Translations under genes and position numbers: made by a program
Notes under the pieces: model-generated
Told to the model about the DNA's origin: nothing
Database searches by the model: none
What the model saw: only the letters and a program-made list of their open reading frames with translations
Shown here: in pieces, positions 47,230-57,198 of the stretch
Numbering within the stretch: the stretch's first letter is position 1
How the letters are laid out: each line of letters opens with the position of its first letter
NCBI GenBank assembly: GCA_964058845.1
Contig: CAXKVR010000137.1
Coordinates: forward strand, 180,265-244,264
Direction: 5' to 3'
DNA: 64,000 nucleotides
Source: Carex sylvatica
Taxonomy: Eukaryota; Streptophyta; Magnoliopsida; Poales; Cyperaceae

Positions 47230-48059
47230 TACACCTAGAATCAAATTACTGCGGTTATTTGGCTTTTCAATGTAGGAAATGATGCAAAATAACAAAAATA
47301 CCCCCCAGTGCGGCTCATCCACCCGCACTGCGAATCATCCATCCGCACTCAGGACCCAGAATTTCTCTGGGTGGGGGTCCAGTGCAGATGGATGACCCGC
47401 ACTGCGGATGGATGACCCGCACTGCGGATGGATGACCCGCACTGCGGGTGGCTTCACCCGCACTGGGGGGTATTTCCTTTTTTAACTTAGGTAAATTTCT
47501 CTGGGTGCGAGGTCCAGTGCGGATGTATGACCGCACTGCGGGTGGCTTCACCCGCACTGGGGGGTATTTCCTGTTTTAACATATGCAAATTTCTCTGGGT
47601 GCGAGGTCCAGTGCGGATGTATGATCGCACTACGGGTGGCATCACCCGCACTGGGGGGTATTTCCTGTTTTAACATATGCAAATTTCTCTGGGTGGGGTC
47701 CAGTGCAGATGAATGACCCGCACTGCGGGTGGCTTCACCCGCACTGGGACAAGTTTCCTCTTTTAACCTGTGTAAATTTGGTCCAGTGCGGGTGCAACTG
47801 CGGATGGATGACCCGCACTGCGGATGGGTTCTGCTTCTCTGAAACTTTCTGAATTTTGGCCAAGTCCTGAATGCGGCTGGACTCATCCGCACTGGCCTCA
47901 GTGTGTCCGCACTAGGCTCGGACTTTTTCTCTGGCTATGAGTGCGGCTGGGCTGGTCCGCAGTGCGGGTGGCTGATCCGCACTGGAGGGTATTTTTGCTA
48001 TTTTGCATCATTTCCTGCTTTGAAAAGCCAAACAACCGCAGTAACTTGATTCTAGGTAT
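47230..48059. repeat. Foldback with an internal minisatellite
   Basis: The left arm (47230-47315: CACCTAGAATCAA, TTACTGCGGTTATTTGGCTT, GAAATGATGCAAAATA) and right arm (47975-48059) are inverted copies. Between them, an about 94-bp unit recurs; its phrase AATTTCTCTGG starts at about 47361, 47494, 47588 and 47682. It contains 20-bp subunits CGCACTGCGGATGGATGACC repeated at 47395-47450. Each unit holds short palindromes of GTGCGG and CCGCAC. It may reduce read-through between the two genes, but that is speculation. Confidence 0.75.
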
Positions 48060-48152
48060 ATTAAAGTTCAACAACACAATTCTATTTCATAATTTAGCTC
48101 GAACCAAACAAATAAGTTCACACAACACAAATATCTTCACACAATAGCAGGT

Positions 48153-51100
48153 TTATCTGCCCCTTCCACCACGTCTCAAAAAACCAATGATGCGTCTAGT
48201 TCTACTGGTACCAACTGCAGGTGCGGCATTACTTGTAGAGGCTTGGCAACTAGATGATTGGCTCGGAGGAGGGGGATGTTATGTTCTACCAGTTGCTTCA
48301 GCAACAACTCTAGCATTTTCTCTTTCGTTGTGCTCGTTTATGGCATCTGAACATAGGAACACAATTCAGTTAGTAATATAATAAGATCATAAATGATTTT
48401 CGTACAATGCTATATACCTGCCGTGCGCCTGTCAGAAACAGAACGGCGAGCCCGATTTCCCGACAGTCGCCTACCACCCATCTCATCCATGGTCATTACA
48501 ACACGCTTGTGTCTCCTCCTCCCCTTTCTTATCCATCCTTCTGAAGGAAGTATTCTATCACCGACATATGCAGGCCACTCATGCTGATCGGGATAAGAAT
48601 GGAAAGATCCACCCCAAGTGAAAATAAGGTAATCGGTACGATACATGTCAGCAACATAGTGCTCCTCACAGTAGTTCCTCACTCGGCATACAGCCATCAC
48701 GTGACTACAGGGTATGTGACTTAGTTAGGGTCCTTGGCATGTACAGGTTACTGTCCTGGCATCTCCGAATTTAACCACGTACTTGCAAGCCCTCTTCACA
48801 AACTCCATAGTGTCATCTGGTTTGCGACTGGTAGGAACGTATTCATTTGGATTTTGCACTTCGAATTCAGTACCATCATTACCCATCGGGATCACGGTCA
48901 TAGTTGCACCTTTGTCCCTGTGTTGTCTTAGTTTCTCCTCCACCCTTGTTGAAAATGACTGGTTCATTCTTATTAATTCTGCGGCCTTAGCACGCCGTTC
49001 TTGAAACCAGGCATTTAACTTGTAGAATGTGTCTTCTACAACTGCAGCCACAGGCAACATCCGACTCTGCTTGAAGACTGCATTCAGCGACTCTGACCCG
49101 TTGGTGGTCATAATTCCCCAACGCCAACCTCCATCACGGGATTGATATATTTTCTCGTATGCTGCATCTTCGTTTACATCTCTGGGATTATTTTTGCCCA
49201 CCTTCATTAAGTAGAGATTTGCCTTTGGCATGTACTAAAAAAAATAAGAAAATAAAATAATATGAGTAAATAATTGTACTGAAAAAATAGTTTTCGAAAA
49301 ATACAATAATATATGCACACAATTGAAATATATATACCTTTGCAAAATTTCTACTCATCTCTACCACCCTTCTCGGCTTTTTCTTTCTGCAATTTTGTCT
49401 AAATATTTCTAGAACCCACTTGTCATTTCCGGTTGCCTTGGAAAGGTTCTCCGCAACGTGTTGCATACACAACCTGTGCACACACTGCCCAGTACGCGTT
49501 GACCAACCGTAATCTTCACGATCAAATACATATTTTATTCCTTTGTGCTGGTCTGATATCACACAGAAAAATTTTCCTTCTCCAATCACACGTCTCCTTA
49601 AAAACTGCATAAAGAATCCCCAGTTCTCACCATCCTCTTTCTGAACAATTGCAAAGGCCAAAGGCAACAACTGGTTCTCAGCATCATATGCACATGCTAT
49701 CAGTAGCCTCCCCTCATAACGGCCGGACATAAAGCATGCATCAATGCTGATAACGGGTCTGATGTATGGCACAGCTTGGATACAAGCCCCAAAAGCCCAT
49801 GCTATGCCTTTGAATTGTTGAGCTCCCTCTATTAGTACTCCATCCTTATCAAAAAAAAGGGCCATGCCATCGTTCATATGCGGTCCCGACGTTTGTACTT
49901 ACCATGGCCTGGAGCAATGGTGCCAGATAGCCGTATGAATCCTTCCAACTACCGAATATTCTGCAAACCGCAAGTTCACGACCTCTCCACAGCCTGTTGT
50001 ATTTTGGGGTTACATATTTGTATTTGTGTCTCACGGTTCTAGCCACCGCCTTGATGCTCATCGATGGATCCAACTTAATGTCCTCCTCAATTGCATCGGC
50101 AATTAGTGATGCCGTCAGCTGTGCATGGTCTGTCATTGTGGATGCAGACTTACACGTGTGAGGTGGTTCACACTTCCTAATCATCCATGCTTCCCCTGAA
50201 CCCGCAGGGGTTGCATACAGGCGGAACTCGCACCGCGGGTGAGTTTTACATAGCACAACTAACCGTGTTCGCTCCCTTTTGTTTATTTTATATTCCCAGT
50301 TGCCGTGAACATGGGTCTCATTGATTTTCTTTACAAGTTCGTCTATGTTTGTATAAAGTTGCCCTGCGGCAAGTTCCTGATTGTATTTAACACGAGGACC
50401 AAAGAAACTAATGTCTGCCTCTTCGAAAGCTGTAGTATCGTTGAATGTGGTGACCGGATGCTTATTTCCCCGACCTCTAATCGGGAATTTTTCTGCCCTG
50501 GATAAACCTAGTACATTTGCATCACCATCTGATAAGTCATCAGATTCCCAAACCCCTTGGTATTCATCCCCCGTTTCCATCTCCCTTTCTGGTATGGCAT
50601 CAATGGCATCAACATTAATATCAATATCAGTTCGATTAACGGGTACCGGTCCTGACTCTGGCATAGTTGGAAATCTAGGGATTATGGGTGTCTGTCTGGG
50701 TGGTGGTGGTAACTCTTCAATATTTTCATGGGAGTTGTGGTACCCCTGGTTGTCATAAGGGGAGTGCTGGTGGTACCCCTGGTTGTCATAATGGGAGTGC
50801 TGGTGGTACCCCTGGTTGTCATATGGGGAGTGCTGGTGGTACCCCTGGCTGTCATATGGGGAGTGCTGGTGGTACCCCTGGCTGTCATATGGGGAGTCCT
50901 GCTGGTACCCCTGGCTGTCATAACCTGAAGGTCCAGCCCTAGTCGTACTTGAAGGTCCAGCCCTAGCCCGGGCAACCCTCTTCGAATATATGTCCATTAC
51001 CTGGACCCCACTGGCCGCAATTTGAGTGTACACAACTCTCCACAAATTCGCATCTGTTATTGGAAACCTCACAAAGTAAGGTCTACCCCCCACCCCACGT

Positions 51101-51284
51101 GAGTTGTCAATCCGTGTAGCCAATTCTATTTCATATTTACAGCAGTCTTTTCGTATATTAGCTCTTTAAGTGCCTGAAATGTGGTATTTTCATTAATCTC
51201 GAAGCCAAATGCAGCATCTTTCGTGTACTGCACGCCATCTTCACTATTTTGTAACTTGCCGCCCATATACAATGCAACTAACAT
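48153..51284 (-). pseudogene. MULE transposase (MURA-like) with two frameshifts and two stops
   Basis: Starts at ATG 51284. Exons are 51284-49338, 49234-48418 and 48346-48153. The N-terminus MLVALYMGGKLQNSEDGVQY is the MuDR-type N-terminal domain. Next come a Tyr/Gln/His repeat region, a zinc-binding segment, the DDE core (ISIDACFMSGRYEG; CVISDQHKG; NGSESLNAVF) with HRLCMQHVAENL, then the SWIM zinc finger (CTCQGP...CSHVMAVC) and a basic C-tail ending RRGGRGR. Lesions: one A too few near 51134 (frame break before TRIDNSRGVG); one extra base in an A8 run at 49851-49858; a TAA at 48725-48727 inside the SWIM finger; and a TAA at 48269-48271. All catalytic residues I can locate are present. It would excise and insert the surrounding MULE if functional. 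Confidence 0.88.
50735..50935 (-). repeat. 33-bp minisatellite inside the transposase coding sequence
   Basis: Six copies of an 11-residue unit, YDSQGYHQHSP and variants, encoded by a 33-bp repeat (on the plus strand GGTACCCCTGGTTGTCATA and onward). The repeat preserves the frame and gives a low-complexity linker rich in Tyr, Gln and His before the catalytic core. Confidence 0.9.
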
Positions 51285-51850
51285 CTTTTTCTTACCAAAT
51301 TACATTTCAAAAATAATTTTATAAGTACTATAGTAATTGTACATCAATAATAGATAAAGATATCTGAGATTCGCTTCAATCAATTTTTGAGTTTCATTTT
51401 AAAAAAAAATTGAATAAATTGAAAAAGAAGAAGATGAATATATATAACTCAATCAATGTATAGAACTTTAGATTGTTGAAAATCAATAATTAATTAATCA
51501 AATTATTTCTGAATAAATGAAATTAAAAAAAATTAAGAAATGGAAAAAAATTAGTTGGTTTTCATTAAGAAATATGGTATTATAACGGGTACAGTAATCT
51601 AATTAGAAAAAAAAAAAAAACTTTGCTACAGTAATTACGATAGTTACAGTAGTTACAGATAATAGAACAGTAATTACTATAATTAAAAAATAAATAAATA
51701 AATACCTTCTGCTACAGTAAAATCGCCTAAAAATCGCCTCTCTCAAACAGTAAAATCGCTCTCTGACTTCGTTTTTTTTTCTCTTTCTTTTTCTGATGCG
51801 GAGGGGAGACAGAGAAGGGAGAGAAGACAGAGAAGGGGGTAGTTGAATGC
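51285..51850 (-). promoter_or_regulatory. Leader exon and 5' UTR intron of the MURA gene
   Basis: Next to the right inverted repeat, a CT-rich leader (minus strand CCTTCTCTGTCTCCCCTCCG) ends at a donor GAAG/GTATTT at 51706. An acceptor lies before the ATG at 51284; TCTCAG near 51370 is the best candidate. TACAGTAATTAC words are repeated at 51625-51690. The similarity of this leader to that of the PMD gene extends beyond the inverted repeat. Confidence 0.5.
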
Positions 51851-52067
51851 ATAGTGGACCGCCCGTCCCTGTGGCGGTTTTCTCACCAATGGACCGCCCG
51901 CTGTGGGGGCGATTTGCTCTCCTTGTGACCCGCCCGAGGCCCAGGCGGGTCACTTGTATTTTGGGCCGCCCCGGGCCCGGGCGGTTGGGTTATTTTTAAA
52001 AAAAAAATTTTGTCAAGGTTATTTTTAAAATTTAGTTTTGTTTTTTGAGTATTAATAAAAAAAGCCG
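51851..52067 (-). repeat. Right terminal inverted repeat of the MULE
   Basis: 217 bp, inverted copy of 42074-42290. It is the presumed promoter region for the MURA gene. Confidence 0.93.
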
Positions 52068-52076
52068 GAGAAATTG
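52068..52076. repeat. Target site duplication, right, of the MULE
   Basis: GAGAAATTG, identical to 42065-42073. Confidence 0.95.
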
Positions 52077-52514
52077 TAACTACACCGCTTCTAAGAAAGA
52101 CACCAAAACAAGCAATCCTAACAAAAAAGAAGAGACATCGATCGATGAAACAAGATGGGGATTTGAGAAGAATATGGGGCAAAGCATACAATTTCTTCAA
52201 AAAGAATGCCACGCAGCATATTTTGGCTTCAACATTGTTAGGAGGCAACTTAATACTCATATATAGCAAGAAAAACAAAAGAAATGTCCCAAATTTGGGA
52301 AATCGATCCGAAGGAAATGGGAAAGAGGAGAACAGAGGCACACGTTAATTGGAAATACGGTAGTTTGCAGTTACCGTAGCTTACTCCATATTTATATATA
52401 GAAAAATTGGGACAGTGCAAGGTTTCAAATAGGGTACGAAATTTCCAGGAAATTAGTACTGAGTACAAATTTACAGGCAATTTATGCTGAGTAGGAATAG
52501 GGGGCCAATTTTCA
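52077..52514. repeat. Segment C, continuation upstream of the CC-NLR gene
   Basis: AAAGACACCAAAAC, GGAAATGGGAAAGAGGAGA, CTTACTCCATATTTATATATAG and AATTGGGACAGTGCAAGG occur in the same order as in A (12350-12740) and B (57510-57870). This confirms that the MULE split a single copy. Confidence 0.85.
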
Positions 52515-52960
52515 GAAGCAACATTTTCGCTGGATAATCAAGAGAAATTGGGGGGCCAATTATGCTTGATTATTCAGCGAAATGGGCCCAATTTCGCTGA
52601 ATTATTCAGTAAAATAGTTTTTTAATTTTTTTTCATCAATCTGTTGGATTATTCAGCAGAACTAGGATTTTTTAAGGGTAGGAATCTAGCGGCATTAGTA
52701 AAAACAAAATCTAATTCCACTGAACAATCTAGCTGAATTAGGCACACAAAAATAAAAGATAACTAATTCCGTTGGATAAGTCAGCGGAATTGGCTATAAA
52801 TTAATTATGCTGGGTAATTTAGCGGATATGTCATATTTGGATTCCAAATAGTGATGTTAGTTTCTTTAATTTGATTGATTTGAATATTATTCATAAAAAT
52901 TTCGGTTAACCATATCATTATCAATTCCTCTAAACTAAATAATCAAACTTTCAAAAGGAA
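52515..52960. repeat. Spacer S1 with reiterated CGCTGAATTATTCAGC-type palindromes
   Basis: Variants of GCTGAATTATTCAGC, GCTGGATAATCA and TTCAGCGGAATT recur about eight times. The end (TTAATTTGATTGATTTGAA, AACTTTCAAAAGGAAG) also closes the second block at 53990-54480. The two are paralogous. Confidence 0.75.
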
Positions 52961-53760
52961 GCACAAAGATTTTAAATGGAAATAAACAACTCTTGGGGGG
53001 CATGACTAGCAAAATAGAGAGACAAATTTGGATAAAGAATCCCCACTGAGACTGTGATCGTGACCAACAAAAGTGGACGGCTGCTATCAATTCACTAGAG
53101 TTGGTGCTACCCCAATATGAATCTGTATCCTCTCCAGTATTGCAGAGGATCATCTCACTTTACGATTTGAGATTAAATTTTAACTAGTTTGATATTTGGG
53201 CTGTAATAGGGGGCAGTATTTTTGAACTTTGAGATTCGTATCAAGTCAAAAAAACAGTTCAGATCTAGCAATTGTAAAAGATTTCCTTATCATGTATTGG
53301 AGAGGATGTGAATTCCCCTCGCAGTACTATATATGGAAAAATCGGAACAGTGCAGTGTGCAAGATTTGAGATAAGGTCCGAAATTTCCTGCACCATGTTG
53401 AGAAGGAAATTTCCCCGAAACTAATGTAGAATCCGTATCCTTTGCATAATTAACTCAAGATGAGTTAATGCATCTCGAACGTCCGATCAGAATCTGGATC
53501 ATTTTGGTCTTAGGCGAAACGCAAGGACATTTTAATATTTGTGTCAGCACGAATCGTACGGTCCAGATTCATTCTGCGTTATCAAATTCTGAGTTAATGC
53601 AGACGTACGAATTCACTAATGGTGAGTAAGAAATTTTCAGGCAATTAATGCTGAGTAAGATATTTTCAGGAAACTAATGCTGTCGAATTTTTAGAAAATA
53701 TATCAATATCAGGGACAAATTAATGTCCTATTATTTTTGGCATTAATTTTCTAGTTAAAA
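52961..53760. repeat. Segment D, partial copy of the 3' flank of the CC-NLR segment
   Basis: GAGACAAATTTGGATAAAG, CAGTACTATATATGGAAAAA, TTTCCTGCACCATGTT and GCAATTAATGCTGAGTAAG follow the order seen in A at 9940-10290 and B at 54990-55260. It then breaks off before any gene sequence. It carries a private insertion-like stretch at about 53090-53320. Confidence 0.7.
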
Positions 53761-54937
53761 ATATAAAATATTACGTAGATGTATATTTTGTGAACAAAAT
53801 TGAAGATCTACAATCTGATTTTGCCATTTGAGTTTTCAAATTTAAGATATTATAAAAAAAATATGACTATTTAGGTCAAAATTTATACAAATGTTTTACC
53901 TATATTATTTTTCTACACATGCCAGAATACTTTTTGTTAATGTAAAATAATCGGTTAAACCCGAAAATTTGTATTAATAACATTAAAATAAAAAATGACA
54001 TCAGTTTGCTCGATAATCCAGTGGAATTGTTCTGCAAGTTAATTTCGCTGGATTATTAAGCGGAACTAGTTTTTTTATTATTATTTTTTCAATTCCGCTT
54101 AATTATTCAGCAAACTAAGTCTTTTTTGAAGGATAGAAATCCAGCAGCATTACAACAAACAAACAAACAAAAAAAACAAAATTTCGCTGAATAATATAGC
54201 GGAAATGGGAAAAAAGAAAAACTAACTCCGCTAAATAAATTAGTGGAATTGGGTCCATACATATATTTCAGTTGAGTAATTCAGTAAAATTGATCATAAA
54301 CTCCGCTGAATGATGTAGTGAAAATATCATATTTGAACTTTTTTAAATAATGAAGTTACTTTTTTTTAATTTGATTGATTTGAATATTACAAATAAAAAA
54401 TTCAGTTAACCAAGTGTATCAAATTTTCCTCTAAATTAAATCAGAGTATATATCAAACTTTCAAAAGGAAGTATAAAGGCATTACTAGAGTGAAAAAAAA
54501 ATGTGTTGTGCCGTGTTGGATCATGACTAATAAGTTGTGATTTTTAATTCATGCTTTGTTGTGATTAAGTTAATTTTTCAGGTGCCATGTTGTGTTGTGA
54601 CAAAAATGTCAAGAGATAATCACGGTACGCAAATGATCACGCTACGTCAGTCACACCATGCTCAAATGTGTTGTGACTAAACGTGACTCGCGTGACCATT
54701 TGATCGTAATTTAGGTTAGTTTATTCGAGATTCATCATTTTATCAAGATCTAACAGTCCTAATTAGACGTAACTTGTATGACCATGTTTTGTGCCGTGCC
54801 GTGACTAGATCGTTCGTGTGGTGCGTCATGCTGTGTCAATCTTTCAAAAGATAGTCACAACACGCGACACACAAATTATAACATGTTACCAACAAACGTA
54901 CTGTGTTGTCCGTAACGTTCTATACCATAGCGTACCG
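53761..54937. repeat. Spacer S2, second palindrome block, and junction to segment B
   Basis: 53990-54480 repeats the features of S1 (TTCCGCTTAATTATTCAGC, TTTCGCTGAATAATATAGCGG, then AACTTTCAAAAGGAAG). From 54480 to 54937 a stretch with repeated TTGTGCCGTG / GTGTTGTGAC words leads into segment B. No gene is seen. Confidence 0.6.
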
Positions 54938-55600
54938 TTCCATAATAAAATCGACTCTGCCGTGCTATTTTTCCCACTCTAAAAATGACTTGCAAAATTC
55001 AGAGACAAATGTCGTCGGTGCCACCCCTATATAGCAGTACTATATGGAAAACTTGGAACAGTGCAAGGTTTGAAATAAGGTACGAAATTTCCTGCATCAT
55101 GTTTTGGAAATTTCCAGGAAAACTAATGTTGAATCCGTCTGCTCTGCATTAACTCAGATTTTCAGTTATGCATATCTCGACCATCCAATCAGGATCCGAG
55201 CCAATCCAGTTGGAAATTTCCAGGCAATTAATGCTGCGTAGGGAACTTTCAGGAACTAATATATGCTGTCGAATTTTTTGTAACTAGAAATTAAAAAACA
55301 ATTAGAAAAAATATCAATATCAGGAAAAATATCAAGGACCCAACATATATAATTTGTTATATTTTTTCTATTTTCAAATGTTAATATTTTTGACAGACAC
55401 TTCTCTTCCTAGAATTTTATAATGTTTAAAGTTTGTTTACTACTATATCAAGAAATCATAAAATAAAATATATCAAAATAGTTTATAGTGACTTAATGTA
55501 ATGTAAAACCATTTATAAATTATAAAATATTTAATAGATGTATATTTGTAAAATATTTGTGTGCATTCATTCTATTGGGACTTTGGTTAGATAACACTAA

Positions 55601-55761
55601 GGACCTGTTTGGCTGCATCGTGAAGATTACTATTCACGTGGGAAAATGAAAATTCACTCAGACTGATTTTTTTTTTTTTTCCACGTAAACAGTAATTTTC
55701 AGTTCAAAATTTTTTATTCCCGTACTCATTCATATTCCCAGTAGTGCAGCCAAACAGACCC
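55601..55761. mobile_element. Tourist-like (PIF/Harbinger) MITE, 161 bp
   Basis: The ends are GGACCTGTTTGGCTGCA and, inverted, GGGTCTGTTTGGCTGCA, with a TAA duplication at 55598-55600 and 55762-55764. Segment A reads AACACTAAAAGAAG at the same place, the empty site. TAA duplications and GGxCxTGTTTGG ends are typical of Tourist elements. Confidence 0.9.
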
Positions 55762-56370
55762 TAAAAGAAGATAGCCCATAAAAATACATTATTCCTTCAA
55801 ATAAAATTAAGAATCAAAATATTCCGAAATTAACTCAATGGACTTGTCAATTCACCCTAAATCATAATCCACTTTGTTATGTCGATCTCCACCAAAATAC
55901 AAGCAATTGACAATCCAAATTGTTCTCTTTTATTTCATACCAGATGGAAGACACCAATTATGTAAAGAGAATCTATTAAACAATGAAGAAATTCAATTGG
56001 TATCCATGACATATAGAGTGCTTATGCCTTGATGTACAATATAAATTAAACTACAATCAACTGCATTATCCGTGAGGATAAAAGTGTTTTTTACTGATAG
56101 TATAGTTGCAGATGGTCCTGTCGGTTATAGCAATACACTCCGAAATAGTAATTTTTGTCAGTGTATCTTCAGTAATAATAACCTTTTATCCTCGCCGATA
56201 GTGACATAATGTAAATTAAGCAACAAACATTACAATGTTCACTTCAATAAACATATATTACATATAGGTTGATCAGAATGATGCTCGATGATCAAGCTCG
56301 CAGCCAATAGAAATTAATTTAAGATCATCTTCGCATGATGAATCCGATCATAATAACATCACCGGTGACT

Positions 56371-57198
56371 TCAGTAGTATATTGCAAGTAAAGTTGTGGA
56401 AAACAGCTTGATAACAAGGAGATGAGGATCCTTCCCGCCATAACAAAATAAAGCGTAGGTTTGTAATTTGAGAGAGACAACCAGAAAGAAGCCTCGACCT
56501 GAGTGAGGCCGAGCATTTCTCTTCCTCTTCCTACTCATCCTGCGTTTTGATTGCAACTTTAGCAATTCAATGAAGTCACCTATATCCCCAGCAGTTTTCT
56601 CAAGTTTCTCCACGGTTTTTATCAGCTTGCTAACTTTTTCATCATTCTCCAAGTATTCATTAACCATCACTCGAGGGTTCTGTAAACTAAAAGTTCTCGG
56701 ATCAAGTACCCGAGCAAATGCAGATAAGCGCTCTATAATCGCAGGCCATGGGCTATCTGTTGTTTGGTTCAAAAGACCAATTACACGATAAAAAAGGTGC
56801 TTCAAGGTTGTTGCAACTTGTAATTTTGCTTCTAGGTCGACTTGATGACTGATGGCTTCCCTGAGATTTGAGGCAGGATGCATGAAAGTTGGATCGTCAT
56901 ATCCTTCTTCACTAGTTCGGTTCATCTTTTTACGAAGGATTCCGGCCTTGAAGTTGTTGAGTGTCTCGTCTGCTTCGGATAGAGCCTCCTTTAACTTCTC
57001 CTGCCATTCATGGAGCGGTTTGATATTAATATCAAATTCTTCCGAGACCTCAACGGCAGTTTTGATCTTTATGAGCAGCATCTCCAGACGGTATATCCTT
57101 TCGTCGACACTCTTGTATTCGTTGCATTTGCCAGTAATGAAAGAGGTTGCTCTGCAGACAACCTCACTAACGACTGCCGAGCCGACTTGGTCAGTCAT
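56371..57198 (-). CDS. CC-NLR N-terminal domain protein, copy B, open frame (275 aa)
   Basis: The only uninterrupted copy. The start is MTDQVGSAVV at 57198; longer frames use a TTG codon. Residues about 1-90 fit the N-terminal coiled-coil domain of monocot NLR resistance proteins (SAVVSEVV, TSFITGKCNEY, RIYRLEMLLIKI, PLHEWQEKLKEAL). A later segment with VSKLIKTVEKLEKTAGDIGD and FIELLKL resembles the last helices of that domain. A basic patch (SRKRKRNAR) could be a nuclear signal. There is no P-loop, NB-ARC or LRR within reach, so the product would be a truncated NLR. Such proteins can act as regulators or decoys, which is inference here. The last about 30 residues are probably non-homologous read-through. 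Confidence 0.6.
   Translation of the reverse strand: MTDQVGSAVVSEVVCRATSFITGKCNEYKSVDERIYRLEMLLIKIKTAVEVSEEFDINIKPLHEWQEKLKEALSEADETLNNFKAGILRKKMNRTSEEGYDDPTFMHPASNLREAISHQVDLEAKLQVATTLKHLFYRVIGLLNQTTDSPWPAIIERLSAFARVLDPRTFSLQNPRVMVNEYLENDEKVSKLIKTVEKLEKTAGDIGDFIELLKLQSKRRMSRKRKRNARPHSGRGFFLVVSLKLQTYALFCYGGKDPHLLVIKLFSTTLLAIYY

Larger units (their letters stand above)
42074..52067. mobile_element. Mutator-like element (MULE), 9,994 bp, carrying MURA transposase and a PMD gene
   Basis: Two 217-bp terminal inverted repeats (42074-42290 and 51851-52067) begin CGGCCTTTTTTATTAATACC and CGGCTTTTTTTATTAATACT. An exact 9-bp duplication, GAGAAATTG, flanks the element. The host sequence is duplicated segment C, and the empty site is seen in A and B. 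Inside, two genes run towards each other: a PMD protein gene on the plus strand (leader exon from about 42291) and a MURA transposase on the minus strand (leader exon from about 51850). Similar CT-rich leaders (CTTCTCTG, CCCCTCCGCA) follow both inverted repeats. This two-gene convergent layout resembles maize MuDR, with PMD in the place of mudrB. Confidence 0.95.

Noticed and set aside
47315..47892. Minus-strand frames of 80 and 114 codons
   Set aside because: Translations of the 94-bp minisatellite; repetitive and without a recognisable product.
53090..53340. Candidate transposon insertion in segment D
   Set aside because: No inverted ends or target duplication could be found; it may be ordinary divergence.
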